Positions 16,756 through 25,845 of a stretch of DNA of 64,000 nt are shown in pieces (within the stretch, counting starts at the first letter, position 1; every line of letters starts with the position of its first letter). Made by a program: the position numbers and the translations under genes. The notes under the pieces are model-generated. The model did no database searches. It saw only the letters and a program-made list of their open reading frames with translations, and was not told the DNA's origin. This DNA comes from Runella zeae DSM 19591 (GTDB lineage: Bacteria; Bacteroidota; Bacteroidia; Cytophagales; Spirosomataceae), in assembly GCF_000423565.1 (NCBI RefSeq), contig NZ_AUIF01000010.1, positions 62,001 through 126,000 on the forward strand. The letters are read 5' to 3'.

Positions 16756-17655
16756 TTAGAAGGAGGCTAAAATCTCTTGGTACGAAATCAGTAAAATGGC
16801 AATCACCGCTACTAGCAGTCCCCATTTGTTGAAAGACTGTAGTTTTTCTTTGAAAAATAGCCATGCCAAAAATGACGATACCAACATGCTTGACACATTG
16901 TAAATCGGGAAAACAAAGGCTGCACTGTTGCCAAAAGCACTGAGGGCTTTTAATAAAAAATAAAAAGAAAGGAAATTGGGTAAGCCTAAAATAAGCCCTC
17001 CTGCAATACTCCTTAGGGTAAGTTGGTCGTTGGTGGTCAGTATTTTGATGATTAAGAAAATAGTGCCAATCAAAATAGCACCTGTGCAAGCAATAGCCGT
17101 AAAAAGGGCCGATTGGGAAGGCTCGTAAAAAGTGGCACTGATATAATTGATGAGGGTATTGTTGGTACCGCTCGCTAAAAATAGCAATACAGGTAAAAAG
17201 AGAAGTAGGCCACCGCTTGAAGTTTTTGTTTCTCCTTTTTTGAGCGTGCTCAGAGCCAGAGCAACCAAAGCAAGCAATAACCCTAAATAATTGAAGAATG
17301 TAAAGTCTTTATTGTTGTTTTTAAACACAAACAATCCAAACACCACAGGAATCACCAATGACATATTGCTGGCTAATGCGGCTGTTGTAACGCCCACTTG
17401 GGTAGTCGTGGAGCCTATCAATACAAATACTACCACAAACATAATACCCAATGCCAATGTAAGTAAAATAGGGGTGCTTGTCCATGCGGCATGGGTATAT
17501 TGGGCGCGGTCGGGCATAAGCAGTAGCCCCATCGCCACACAAGTATAATAATTGAATATCACCGCATGGAGTGAGTTGACTTTATATTTGGGAAAAGACC
17601 TCATTATCAAGTACAAGGCCACAGTAAAAGCGACAGCAAGTAGAAAGTAAATCAT
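16756..17655 (-). CDS. DMT-superfamily (EamA-like) transporter
   Basis: A 299-residue membrane protein from the ATG at 17655 (MIYFLLAVAFT); the open frame extends 29 codons further up. About ten hydrophobic helices in two halves, with small-residue-rich motifs such as ALASNMSLVIPVVFGLFVF and FGNSAAFVFPIYNVSSMLVSSFLAWLFFKEKL near the C-terminus, match the drug/metabolite transporter family. Members export amino acids, nucleosides or other metabolites; the substrate cannot be read from the sequence. It is divergent from the M16 gene. Confidence 0.85.
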   Translation of the reverse strand: MIYFLLAVAFTVALYLIMRSFPKYKVNSLHAVIFNYYTCVAMGLLLMPDRAQYTHAAWTSTPILLTLALGIMFVVVFVLIGSTTTQVGVTTAALASNMSLVIPVVFGLFVFKNNNKDFTFFNYLGLLLALVALALSTLKKGETKTSSGGLLLFLPVLLFLASGTNNTLINYISATFYEPSQSALFTAIACTGAILIGTIFLIIKILTTNDQLTLRSIAGGLILGLPNFLSFYFLLKALSAFGNSAAFVFPIYNVSSMLVSSFLAWLFFKEKLQSFNKWGLLVAVIAILLISYQEILASF

Positions 17656-17797
17656 CGTAGTAAACAAAAATAGTGGGTGTTGGGTAAGAAAGTTCGGAAG
17701 GAAGTCGAAGATTACGAACGCGATTTTAGCAAAAACGTTCATCTAAACAAAAACAGTCCGTAATATTGCACTCTTAAATTTTGACCACCAATACAGT

Positions 17798-19069
17798 ATG
17801 CAACTAGATAGAACTCAAGCGCCCGATTTTCGCACCATTGAATCGGTTCAATTTCCTACTCCTCAAGTCGTGACTTTAGACAATGGTCAGCCGCTATACG
17901 TAGTCAATGTGGGAGAGCAGCCGGTGGTGAGGCTTGAGGTGCTTTTTGAAGCAGGAACTTGGCACGAACAAACCGAAGGAGCATCATTTTTTACAATAAA
18001 AATGATGACTGAAGGTACCAAAAACTTTAGTTCGGCGCAGATTAGTGGGCATTTTGACAAAATTGGAGCTTTCGTAGATTTGAGCCATACCCCCGACCGC
18101 GCCAATGTCATGGTGTACGGGCTTACCAAGCATCTGGGTTCTATTTTGGAGATGGTATCCGAAATGCTCCAAGAGGCAACCTTTCCTGAGAAAGAATTTA
18201 ATGATTTGCGGAATATTACGCTTCAAAATCTCCGAATCAATCTTGAAAAAAATGCGTATGTAGCTACTCATCAATTTAAAAGGCGTCTTTTTGGTGCCGC
18301 ACACCCTTACGGGCGTAGCCAAAACGAAGAAATTATAAAGGCATTATTAACTTCGGATTTGCAAAATTTCTACCATCAACGCATCAAAGGTCGTCCTTTT
18401 CGCGTATTCTTATCTGGGCAGGTGGGAGAAAAAGAGATTGAGCTTGTGAATCAGTTTTTGGGGCAACAAAAAGTAGTTGAGTCTATACTTGAGCTACCCT
18501 CGCGCGACATCATTCCTCAAACCGAACCCTTATGGTTAGAAAAAGAAGGGGCGGTACAGTCGTCAATAAGAGTAGGGCGTAAGCTTTTCAAACGACAGCA
18601 CCCTGATTTTTATCGAATGATAGTTGCCAACGAAATCCTAGGAGGGTACTTTGGATCACGCCTGATGAAAAACATTCGCGAAGACAAAGGCTTTACTTAT
18701 GGTATCTCGGCGAGTATGGTACCGATGCGGCAAGAAGGATATTGGGTGATCGGGACAGATGTAAAGAAGGAGTTTGCCCAAGCTACTTTGGATGAAATAC
18801 AAAAAGAAATTACCACCCTCCAAAATGAACTTGTGCCGGCTGATGAATTGGAAGTAGTTAAAAATTATATGGCTGGGGAGTTTGCGGGGTCCCTCAATAC
18901 CCCTTTCGAAATCGCAGATAGGGTTAGATTGATGGTGTTAGAAGGATTGGATGTTGATTTCTATTCCAACTATATCCAACGGCTACGCGTCGTAACAGCA
19001 GAGGAGATTCAAAACATGGCGCGTGAATACTGGCAATGGAATGAATTGCAACGCGTGATTGTAGGGTAA
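17798..19069 (+). CDS. M16-family peptidase homologue lacking the zinc motif
   Basis: A 423-residue protein with the two-domain M16 (pitrilysin/processing peptidase) fold: the N-terminal TLDNGQPLYVVN strand, HPYGRSQNEEIIKALLTSDLQNFYHQR, and the C-terminal SRLMKNIREDKGFTYGISAS motif with EFAGSLNTPFEIADR. The place of the catalytic HxxEH is GASFFTIKMMTEGT, so zinc ligands and base are absent and it should be a non-catalytic subunit. Such subunits usually pair with an active M16 partner encoded next door, but none is in this window. No signal peptide is seen. An FKBP lipoprotein gene follows after 51 bp. Confidence 0.85.
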   Translation: MQLDRTQAPDFRTIESVQFPTPQVVTLDNGQPLYVVNVGEQPVVRLEVLFEAGTWHEQTEGASFFTIKMMTEGTKNFSSAQISGHFDKIGAFVDLSHTPDRANVMVYGLTKHLGSILEMVSEMLQEATFPEKEFNDLRNITLQNLRINLEKNAYVATHQFKRRLFGAAHPYGRSQNEEIIKALLTSDLQNFYHQRIKGRPFRVFLSGQVGEKEIELVNQFLGQQKVVESILELPSRDIIPQTEPLWLEKEGAVQSSIRVGRKLFKRQHPDFYRMIVANEILGGYFGSRLMKNIREDKGFTYGISASMVPMRQEGYWVIGTDVKKEFAQATLDEIQKEITTLQNELVPADELEVVKNYMAGEFAGSLNTPFEIADRVRLMVLEGLDVDFYSNYIQRLRVVTAEEIQNMAREYWQWNELQRVIVG

Positions 19070-19120
19070 TCTCCAATTAAATTGAGTAATAATTAACTGG
19101 TGTACAAACACTTAAAAAGA

Positions 19121-19972
19121 ATGAAGCAAATTGTATTGGCGGTAATAGCCGCAGTGTTTTTAGTATCGTGTCAAAACATATTGGACAATGAAGGGCAGAA
19201 GAACCTTGAGCTCAACGAACAAGCAATTCAGAATTATATTACTTCCAAAAAGCTCACAATGGAAAAAAGCCCTTCTGGTTCGGGGCTTTATTATACTTAC
19301 TTGAAATCTAATCCTAGCGGTACCAAACCCAAAATAGGCGATGAAGTAGCGATTCATTATACACTTTTTACGCTTCAAGATGTAAAGTTTGATAGTACAG
19401 AGCGTGTAGCCAACAAGCCTCTGACTTATATTTATGGGGTCAACTCGCTAATTGCTGGTATGGATGAGGCCATGTCAATTATGCGTACGGGTGATAGAAT
19501 GCTACTTCTAATGAACCATATGTTAGCTTTTGGTAGTCAGTCTGACAATATACTTTCGGCCTATTCAGCGGTAGGAGCTGATTTGGAATTAATGAGTATA
19601 CGTACTGAAGACCAGCGGATTGACGATTATATCACAAGCAAACAACTGACAGTGACAGAACTGTCGTCTACCGGGCTTCGTTTTATTCGTACCGCTACTA
19701 CTACTGAGAATAAAGTGGCAGCAGGAGAAGTGGTGAGAGTGAAATACACTGGCAAACTCTTGAATGATAAGCAGTTTGATTCGGGCGAAATTCAGGTACG
19801 TGTAGGCGGCGGCGGTGTTATCAAAGGTTTTGATGAAGGGGTAAGTAAAATGCGCTACAACGAAAAAGCGACTTTGATATTTCCTTCTTCCTTGGGCTAC
19901 GGAACTCAAGGCTCAGGCACGACTATCATGCCTTATGCGCCTTTGGTATTTGAAGTAGAAGTTTTGAAATAG
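19121..19972 (+). CDS. FKBP-type peptidyl-prolyl isomerase lipoprotein
   Basis: The product is 283 residues from the ATG at 19121 (MKQIVLAV); a GTG 21 bases earlier is possible. The signal ends in the lipobox FLVSC. Two FKBP-like domains follow: a degenerate one (about 40-160, GDEVAIHYTLFTLQDVKFDST) and a more complete one at the C-terminus (VRVKYTGKLLNDKQFDSG ... VIKGFDEGVSKMRYNEKATLIFPSSLGYG ... PLVFEVEVL). The active-site Trp of classical FKBPs is Phe in IKGF, so isomerase activity may be low. Likely a periplasmic folding factor on the outer or inner membrane. A strong terminator follows. Confidence 0.87.
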   Translation: MKQIVLAVIAAVFLVSCQNILDNEGQKNLELNEQAIQNYITSKKLTMEKSPSGSGLYYTYLKSNPSGTKPKIGDEVAIHYTLFTLQDVKFDSTERVANKPLTYIYGVNSLIAGMDEAMSIMRTGDRMLLLMNHMLAFGSQSDNILSAYSAVGADLELMSIRTEDQRIDDYITSKQLTVTELSSTGLRFIRTATTTENKVAAGEVVRVKYTGKLLNDKQFDSGEIQVRVGGGGVIKGFDEGVSKMRYNEKATLIFPSSLGYGTQGSGTTIMPYAPLVFEVEVLK

Positions 19973-19997
19973 AAAAATATTCTAGATGGTCTTTCAT

Positions 19998-20038
19998 AAC
20001 GCTGGCAACGTTCAGAACGTCGCCAGCGTTTTTTTTTA
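19998..20038 (+). terminator. Terminator after the FKBP gene
   Basis: A 16-bp stem with one mismatch (19998-20013 with 20015-20030; arms AACGCTGGCAACGTTC) is followed by a T8 run on the plus strand, a textbook intrinsic terminator. The arm shares the AACGTCGCC word with the palindrome at 27785. The convergent lhgO ends in the tail. Confidence 0.85.
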
Positions 20039-21241
20039 GAATCTTTTAAGGGCAAGCTCTGCTACGGTTTGCCCAATCGACAGTGAAGACGTAGCGGCGG
20101 GCGAAGGAGCATTGCATACATTGATAGCATGTGGACGCTCAATGATGCTGAAATCATCCAAAAGCCCTCCTTCGCGGTCGCAGGCTTGTGCTCTGACGCC
20201 CGCCCCGCCAGGGATAAGATCAGAGGATTGTATTTCGGGAATCAACTCTTGCAGTGCTTTCGTAAAAGCCGCTTTCGAAAACGAACGGTACATTTCTCCT
20301 AGACCTGTTTTCCAGTATTTGGCAGCTACTTTCTGGAAGCCGGGCCACGTGAGGGTTTTCCATAATTCTTTGAAATGAATGTCGAGCTTTTCGTAGCCTT
20401 CGCGTCTAAAAGCCAAAACGGCGTTGGGCCCTGCTTCTACCCCTCCTCCTATCATTCGGGTAAAATGTACACCTAAGAAAGGGAAATTGGGGTCGGGTAC
20501 GGGATAAATAAGGTTTTTGACTAAATGTTGCTTCTCAGGTTTTAGCTCAAAATACTCCCCTCTAAAAGGAATAATACGTAAATGAATCGGTTCTTTTTGG
20601 GTAAACTGAGCCACTTTATCGGAGTATAAACCTGCGCAATTGATTACCAATTTGGCTTCATAATAGTTTTGCTCGGTGATTATCATCGAGATTTTCTCAT
20701 TTTGCCGAATTTCGATGACACGTTGCCCCAAAACCAATTTACCCCCAAGTTTCTGCACTTTTTCGGCGTATTTTTCACACACTACTTTGTAGTTGATAAT
20801 ACCCGTTTGAGGAACAAAAAAACCTTTAAGTCCTTGTACATGAGGCTCATATTCGCGTAGGCCATTAAGGTCAAGCATTTTAAGACCAGTCAGACCGTTT
20901 TGTTGGCCTCTTTCATACAGACCGTCGAGAATAGGAACTTGCTCGGGACGAGTAGCTACTACAATTTTTCCACAGAGTTCAAACGGAATATTTTCTTTCT
21001 GGGCAAAATCCACCAACATCTTATAACCATTGATACAGTTGGTGGCTTTGAGGCTACCAGGCTTATAATAAAGCCCCGAGTGAATCACCCCGCTGTTGTG
21101 GCCCGTTTGGTGCATGGCTACCTCATGCTCTTTCTCAATGATTACTAAGCTTAGTTTAGGGTTTTTCTCCTTGATTTTCAGAGCCGTAGCGAGTCCTACT
21201 ATTCCTCCTCCAATCACCGCAATGTCGTATATTTTCTCCAA
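20036..21241 (-). CDS. lhgO: L-2-hydroxyglutarate oxidase
   Basis: LhgO oxidises L-2-hydroxyglutarate to 2-oxoglutarate with FAD, passing electrons to the membrane quinone pool. The 401-residue DAO-family protein begins with the FAD-binding YDIAVIGGGIVGLATALKI, then HQTGHNSGVIHSGLYYKPGSLKA (typical of LhgO), VINCAGLYSD, and the C-terminal GGAGVRAQACDREGGLLDDF. The first in-frame start, a TTG at 21268, lies inside a TAACTTTG -7 element, so I prefer the TTG at 21241, nine codons on, just before the FAD motif; no ATG is available. The gene diverges from a hexapeptide acyltransferase. Confidence 0.92.
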   Translation of the reverse strand: MEKIYDIAVIGGGIVGLATALKIKEKNPKLSLVIIEKEHEVAMHQTGHNSGVIHSGLYYKPGSLKATNCINGYKMLVDFAQKENIPFELCGKIVVATRPEQVPILDGLYERGQQNGLTGLKMLDLNGLREYEPHVQGLKGFFVPQTGIINYKVVCEKYAEKVQKLGGKLVLGQRVIEIRQNEKISMIITEQNYYEAKLVINCAGLYSDKVAQFTQKEPIHLRIIPFRGEYFELKPEKQHLVKNLIYPVPDPNFPFLGVHFTRMIGGGVEAGPNAVLAFRREGYEKLDIHFKELWKTLTWPGFQKVAAKYWKTGLGEMYRSFSKAAFTKALQELIPEIQSSDLIPGGAGVRAQACDREGGLLDDFSIIERPHAINVCNAPSPAATSSLSIGQTVAELALKRF

Positions 21242-21265
21242 TGTAATTTTGCGTTTTGTGTACTG

Positions 21266-21293
21266 CAAAGTTAGATTAAACTCAGTAATTTTG
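21266..21293. promoter_or_regulatory. Back-to-back -7 elements for lhgO and the acyltransferase
   Basis: The minus strand has TAACTTTG (21273-21266) for lhgO and the plus strand has TAATTTTG (21286-21293) only 4 bp before the ATG at 21298. Both fit TAnnTTTG. The plus-strand start would give a nearly leaderless mRNA. The -33 boxes are not clear. Confidence 0.5.
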
Positions 21294-21297
21294 ACGC

Positions 21298-21852
21298 ATG
21301 AAGAAGACCATAATCAATTTCTATACGGCGTTTTTAGGTTTCAAAGATTATTTGTTTCGCGAATGGATAATGAAATTCCCTTTTTATGCTTTTCGTAGGA
21401 TATTTATCAAACAAACCGTGAAGAAGCTAGGCGAGGGAGGATTTGTAATGATGAATGTCGAATTTAGAAATGGGAAAAATATTGAGATTGGGGAAGGGTG
21501 CTTTATCAATAAGCAGACGCTACTCGATGGTCGTGGCGGCAAGCTGCTTATCGGCAATCACGTAGATATAGCGCAAGAAGTCAATATTTGGACACTCTCC
21601 CACGACCCACACGACGATTTTCATAAAGTATGGGGCAAAGAGGTGATTATTGAAGATTATGTCTGGATTGCATCACGGGCCACGATTATGCCTGGAGTAC
21701 GGATTGGTCGCGGTGCAGTGGTGGGTGCTGGTAGTATAGTGACCAAAGATGTCCCTCCCATGATGATGGTAGCGGGCGTACCCGCCAAAATAGTGGGAGA
21801 GCGAAAAAGCAGTTTAAAGTATAAACTAGACTGGCAGCCTTGGTTTAAGTGA
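21298..21852 (+). CDS. Left-handed beta-helix (hexapeptide) acyltransferase
   Basis: A 184-residue protein of the WbbJ/CatB-like group. The N-terminal ~55 residues are helical and aromatic (FYAFRRIFIKQTVKKLG); from about residue 60 hexapeptide repeats follow (NIEIGEGCFINKQTLLDGRGGKLLIGNHVDI), with the catalytic His in WTLSHDPHDD and the late turns DYVWIASRATIMPGVRIGRGAVVGAGSIVTKDVPPMMMVAGVPAKIVG. It probably O-acetylates a sugar of a surface polysaccharide, but no glycan cluster is next to it. It is transcribed away from lhgO. Confidence 0.87.
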   Translation: MKKTIINFYTAFLGFKDYLFREWIMKFPFYAFRRIFIKQTVKKLGEGGFVMMNVEFRNGKNIEIGEGCFINKQTLLDGRGGKLLIGNHVDIAQEVNIWTLSHDPHDDFHKVWGKEVIIEDYVWIASRATIMPGVRIGRGAVVGAGSIVTKDVPPMMMVAGVPAKIVGERKSSLKYKLDWQPWFK

Positions 21853-21858
21853 TTGCTA

Positions 21859-21906
21859 AAACTTCCCAAGTTTTGAAATCGTTTTTGTGGTAAACTTGGG
21901 AAGTTT
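21859..21906. terminator. Bidirectional hairpin between convergent genes
   Basis: A perfect 15-bp stem (21859-21873 with 21892-21906; arms AAACTTCCCAAGTTT) sits between the acyltransferase stop and the lepB stop. It belongs to the CCAAGTTT palindrome group and probably serves both genes as terminator. Confidence 0.65.
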
Positions 21907-21929
21907 GGGCGCTATTCTTGATGGGAAAA

Positions 21930-23099
21930 TTAGTTGATGGGCCTCAACAGACGATTCCAACGGATTTTGTGCAAAAATGACTTTGGATTGGGGTCAATAG
22001 ACATCCACGTAAAAATAGCTTTGCCTACAATATGGTCTTCAGGTACAAATCCCCAAAAGCGCGAATCGGCTGATTCGTAGCGGTTATCGCCCATCATAAA
22101 ATAATAGTCTTGTTTGAAAGTGTAGCTATTGATAGGTTTGCCGTCGATGCTGATTTTGCCATTGGCGATGATTACCTTTTCGGTATCATTGTGGTCAAAG
22201 TATTTGATAGCGTTACCGTATTTAGCCACATTGGCCGAATCTAGCTGAATCGTCCAGCCTTTTTTGGGTACTTGAAGTGGCCCCCAAAACTCCTGATTTT
22301 GTTTTATCGCCGCTGGGAAAATACCCATTTCGGGGCTTGACGCCGCAGAAGCGTATCTTGTTACTTGAGCAATATTTTTTATGAAATCATGTTTTTTTAA
22401 ACCTTCTACAATTTCGGGAGTAGTGCGAATTTGGTACAAAAACAAATTCGGTTTTGAAGAATCCGCCGGGTAAGCACCGTGGTCTTGGATGTCTTCATTT
22501 TCGAAAAAACGGTCATCAAGAGCATCAGAAGATTCTAAACGATAATAAAATTCGGCATGAGTCGGAACGGCGCCCGGTTGACCATTTACGTACACAACTG
22601 CATTTTTGATTTCTATCACATCGCCACTGACACCTATGCATCGTTTGATGAAGTTGTTACGCAAATCCACTGGAAAATGCTTGTAGCCCCCGTCACCTCT
22701 TATCACATCTTCAAAAGGCTCATCGGGGTCGCCAGGATAATTGAAGACCACTACATCGTTGCGTTTGACATCAGTAAAGCCCGGTAAGCGGTACATCGGA
22801 AGCTGAATCAAAGTCGAAAAAGACGGGATACGTGTTCCCCAAATAGTCTGATGCGTAAGCGGTACTTGCAAGGGCGTCACGGGAGTACGCGCACCGTAGT
22901 GAAGATTACTGACAAAAATAAAATCTCCCACCAGCAAGGTCTTTTCCATCGACGACGAAGGAATAACATAGGGCGTAAAAAACAGCCAACGGATAAAGGT
23001 GGCTGCCACTACGGCAAAAACAATAGAGTCTATCCACTCTCTAAAAGCAGATTTCTTTTTTTTGGGAGGCGGCGCAGTGGCGGAGGGCGTTGGGTTCAT
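21930..23099 (-). CDS. lepB: Signal peptidase I
   Basis: LepB removes Sec signal peptides at the outer face of the inner membrane. The 389-residue protein has one membrane anchor at about 22-44, the catalytic Ser in VIPSSSMEKTLLVGD, box C/D around RNDVVVFNYPGD and FIKRCIGVSGDVIEI with the general-base Lys, and the C-terminal YYFMMGDNRYESADSRFWGFVPEDHIVGKA (box E). An insertion of about 120 residues between boxes D and E is common in Bacteroidota. It is the last of a minus-strand run behind the ABC exporter genes, separated by a hairpin. Confidence 0.95.
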   Translation of the reverse strand: MNPTPSATAPPPKKKKSAFREWIDSIVFAVVAATFIRWLFFTPYVIPSSSMEKTLLVGDFIFVSNLHYGARTPVTPLQVPLTHQTIWGTRIPSFSTLIQLPMYRLPGFTDVKRNDVVVFNYPGDPDEPFEDVIRGDGGYKHFPVDLRNNFIKRCIGVSGDVIEIKNAVVYVNGQPGAVPTHAEFYYRLESSDALDDRFFENEDIQDHGAYPADSSKPNLFLYQIRTTPEIVEGLKKHDFIKNIAQVTRYASAASSPEMGIFPAAIKQNQEFWGPLQVPKKGWTIQLDSANVAKYGNAIKYFDHNDTEKVIIANGKISIDGKPINSYTFKQDYYFMMGDNRYESADSRFWGFVPEDHIVGKAIFTWMSIDPNPKSFLHKIRWNRLLRPIN

Positions 23100-23149
23100 A
23101 GTAAGTAAGGTAACTTTAAACAGGCTACTATAACTTATCGGTGAGCATT

Positions 23150-23185
23150 AAGACCTACCAAAGTTTTCAAAACTTGGTAGGTCTT
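23150..23185. repeat. Hairpin of the CCAAGTTT group
   Basis: A near-perfect inverted repeat with arms AAGACCTACCAA(A)GTTTT and its complement and one bulged base lies between the ABC permease stop and the lepB start. It may end the ABC transcript. Confidence 0.6.
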
Positions 23186-23199
23186 GCAGAGATAGCTAA

Positions 23200-24543
23200 T
23201 TAGCCTTTATAGAAAATCCATTTAGACAATTCTTTGTAATTGACTTTTTTGCCGTACATCAAAATACCCACTCGGTAGATGCGCGCAGCCAACCATGTAG
23301 TACCGACAAAACCTAATACAAGCAGCACCATCGAAAGGGCAATTTCCCAAGCAGGTACTCCAAAAGGAATACGTGCCATCATCACCACGGGTGAGGTAAA
23401 AGGAATCATCGAAGTCCAAAAAGCCAACGACCCGTCGGGTTGATTGATAGCCAACTGCGCAAAAAATATAGCCGCAATGATAGGCAGCATAATCGGAAAC
23501 GTAAATTGTCCCGCTTCTTGTTGGTTTTCGACCGAGGCCCCTATCGCAGCATAAAGCGAACTATAAAGCAAATACCCTCCTAAGAAATAGAATAGAAAAC
23601 AAACGAAGATTTGAACAAGCGGTAACGACTGCGCTGAAGCAGAGAAATCATTGATGGTTTTGAGAGTGTTACTTTGACTTTTCTCAATTTCCTTTTTGAG
23701 TTCAGGGTCGGCTTGGGCGGTTTGTTGATTCAAGACTTCCTCGGTAGCAGTAAATCGATTAAAACCAAAGAGCGTTTGGGTAGCGCTTGTAACGCCAAAC
23801 GTCAAGACTCCCCAAAGCAAAAACTGTGTAAGGCCCACTGCGGCGACGCCCAAGATTTTGCCCATCATCAAGTGAAAAGGCTTTACTGACGAGATGATGA
23901 CCTCGATAATACGGTTTGATTTTTCTTCCATCACACCCTGCATCACACCCGCGCCATAAATCAGAATAAAAATATAGAGCAAAAAGGCGGCTGCATAGCC
24001 CGCTACATAAGCAGCCATGGTACTACTCGAACGGGTTTTGCCTTCATCGTCGAGGTTGAATGTTTGCGCATCTACGTTTTGGTTAGCCTCTTCGATTACT
24101 TGCTGCGTGATTCCCGCCTTCGATAGTTTGATGTTGCGTAGTTCCTGCTGCACAATCTTTTCGATGCGTCCTTGGAGCATAGGGCCGATGTTTTTTTCAG
24201 AATAAATCTGTAGCCCCTTAGGTTGTTCCATGATGTTGGCAGGAATAAAAACGAGCAGGTTGCCTTCTTTGCCCTTGAGTTTTTTCTGCGCCTCGCTGAT
24301 AGGCTGATTGATAAATTCAAAAGTGGTGTTTTTATCACTCTTAAATTTGTCTTTAAACAATCCACTCTGGTCAATGACTTGGATAGTTTTGCGCTCGTTT
24401 TTGAAAGAGCCTACCGCAGCCCATACAATGATACCATAAAACGCTGCAATAAGAATAGGAGTCAGGAAAGTCATGATAATGAATGACTTCTTGCGTACTC
24501 GGACTAGGTATTCGCGTTTGAGAACAAGGAATATATTTTTCAT
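23200..24543 (-). CDS. ABC transporter permease, NatB-like (ABC-2 type)
   Basis: A 447-residue membrane subunit. The N-terminal VLKREYLVRVRKKSFIIMTFLTPILIAAFYG is the family hallmark: one helix, then a ~150-residue extracytoplasmic domain (about 45-180), then five to six helices at the C-terminal half, with EEKSNRIIEVIISSVKPFHLMMGKILGVAAVGLTQF between. NatB-type permeases export ions, peptides or lipids with their ATPase. The ATPase gene lies 69 bp upstream on the same strand; the two form one exporter. Confidence 0.9.
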   Translation of the reverse strand: MKNIFLVLKREYLVRVRKKSFIIMTFLTPILIAAFYGIIVWAAVGSFKNERKTIQVIDQSGLFKDKFKSDKNTTFEFINQPISEAQKKLKGKEGNLLVFIPANIMEQPKGLQIYSEKNIGPMLQGRIEKIVQQELRNIKLSKAGITQQVIEEANQNVDAQTFNLDDEGKTRSSSTMAAYVAGYAAAFLLYIFILIYGAGVMQGVMEEKSNRIIEVIISSVKPFHLMMGKILGVAAVGLTQFLLWGVLTFGVTSATQTLFGFNRFTATEEVLNQQTAQADPELKKEIEKSQSNTLKTINDFSASAQSLPLVQIFVCFLFYFLGGYLLYSSLYAAIGASVENQQEAGQFTFPIMLPIIAAIFFAQLAINQPDGSLAFWTSMIPFTSPVVMMARIPFGVPAWEIALSMVLLVLGFVGTTWLAARIYRVGILMYGKKVNYKELSKWIFYKG

Positions 24544-24612
24544 AATTTGGTCGTAATGTTAGTAATTGGATAGCAAGCTTTTGTACCTCATATGTTTTTA
24601 AACGTAGCAAGT

Positions 24613-25548
24613 CTAGGATACACTGCTTACCTCGTCGGGCACTTCTCCGCCTACAGCTTTGATAAATATCTGATTGAAAGAAGGGATATTTTCGTGGAAT
24701 GAAACCAATTCTACTTGACTAATCAGATTTCCGATGAGTTGATTGACGGAAGCATCACCCACCAATCGGATATTGACTTGGTTGAGATTGTTTTCAATAT
24801 TTTTTTGGGAAACAATCTCAAAATCAGCTGGTAAGCTTTCTAACGTGCCTTGATAACTTACGGCGTAGCTATTTTCTTTAAACTGATTTTTGATTTCACT
24901 CTTGCTCCCGTTAAGAATCACTTTGGATTTGTTGATGAGTGCGATATGGTCACAAAGCTCTTCGACCGATTCCATACGGTGGGTCGAAAATATAATAGTA
25001 GTACCACGGTCGCGAAGCTCCAAGATTTCATCTTTGATGAGGTTGGCATTGATAGGGTCGAAGCCCGAAAAGGGTTCATCCAAGATAATGAGTTTGGGTT
25101 CGTGCATGACCGTAGCCACAAACTGAATCTTCTGCTGCATACCTTTTGAGAGGTCTTCGATGCTTTTGTTCCACCATGTTTTGATGTCAAATTTTTTGAA
25201 CCAAATTTTGAGTTTTTCCATGGCTTGTTTTTCCGAAAGTCCCTTTAGCTGAGCTAAATACAAAAGCTGTTCGCCTACTTTCATTTTTTTATACAAGCCT
25301 CGTTCTTCGGGCAGATAGCCTATATCTTCGATATGGTCAGGTTTGAGGCGTTGACCATCGAGAAGTACATAGCCTTCGTCGGGAGCGGTAATCTGCGTGA
25401 TGATCCGAATGAGTGATGTTTTTCCGGCGCCGTTGGGCCCAAGTAAACCAAAAATACTGCCTTTCGGAACACTCACGCTCACGTTGTCGAGGGCGCGATG
25501 CGTGGCATACTGTTTTACGATGTTGTGAGCTTCGAGAATATTGGACAT
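24613..25548 (-). CDS. ABC transporter ATP-binding protein, NatA-like
   Basis: The product is 311 residues from the ATG at 25548 (MSNILEAHNIVKQY); 11 codons further upstream are open. Walker A is LLGPNGAGKTSL, the Q-loop follows in RIITQITAPDEG, the signature is DLSKGMQQKIQF, Walker B is LIILDEPFSGFDP and the H-loop is IIFSTHRMESVEEL. After about residue 215 a C-terminal domain of ~95 residues, usual in this subfamily, is present. It powers the adjacent NatB-like permease. Confidence 0.93.
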   Translation of the reverse strand: MSNILEAHNIVKQYATHRALDNVSVSVPKGSIFGLLGPNGAGKTSLIRIITQITAPDEGYVLLDGQRLKPDHIEDIGYLPEERGLYKKMKVGEQLLYLAQLKGLSEKQAMEKLKIWFKKFDIKTWWNKSIEDLSKGMQQKIQFVATVMHEPKLIILDEPFSGFDPINANLIKDEILELRDRGTTIIFSTHRMESVEELCDHIALINKSKVILNGSKSEIKNQFKENSYAVSYQGTLESLPADFEIVSQKNIENNLNQVNIRLVGDASVNQLIGNLISQVELVSFHENIPSFNQIFIKAVGGEVPDEVSSVS

Positions 25549-25804
25549 ATGGCTTAAGGTTAAGAAGATAAAAGAGAACAAACAGCTCTCTGTGATGGTA
25601 TTTCGTAGTCAATGAGTGTAAACTAGGATGGGAAAATACAGCCTTCGTGGCTACAGTTTCAAGTGATTGAGGATAATTGGAGTTTTTGACGGGTTAAGCG
25701 GTAAGGCTAGGGGCTTTAATGAAAAGGGATATTTTGATGTAATGGAAGCAACAAACGATAAATAAAAAAAACTTGCAGTCAGGAGGTTAGCTTTTGCTTT
25801 GCGG

Positions 25805-25812
25805 TATCTTTG
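25805..25812 (+). promoter_or_regulatory. Predicted -7 element for the cytochrome c gene
   Basis: TATCTTTG fits TAnnTTTG and lies 33 bp before the ATG. The -33 region holds only weak TTG matches. The rest of the 297-bp gap upstream (25549-25804) shows no open frame or hairpin of note. Confidence 0.45.
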
Positions 25813-25845
25813 ATGCGTAACTCATTCACAAAAAACCTCAACTAC

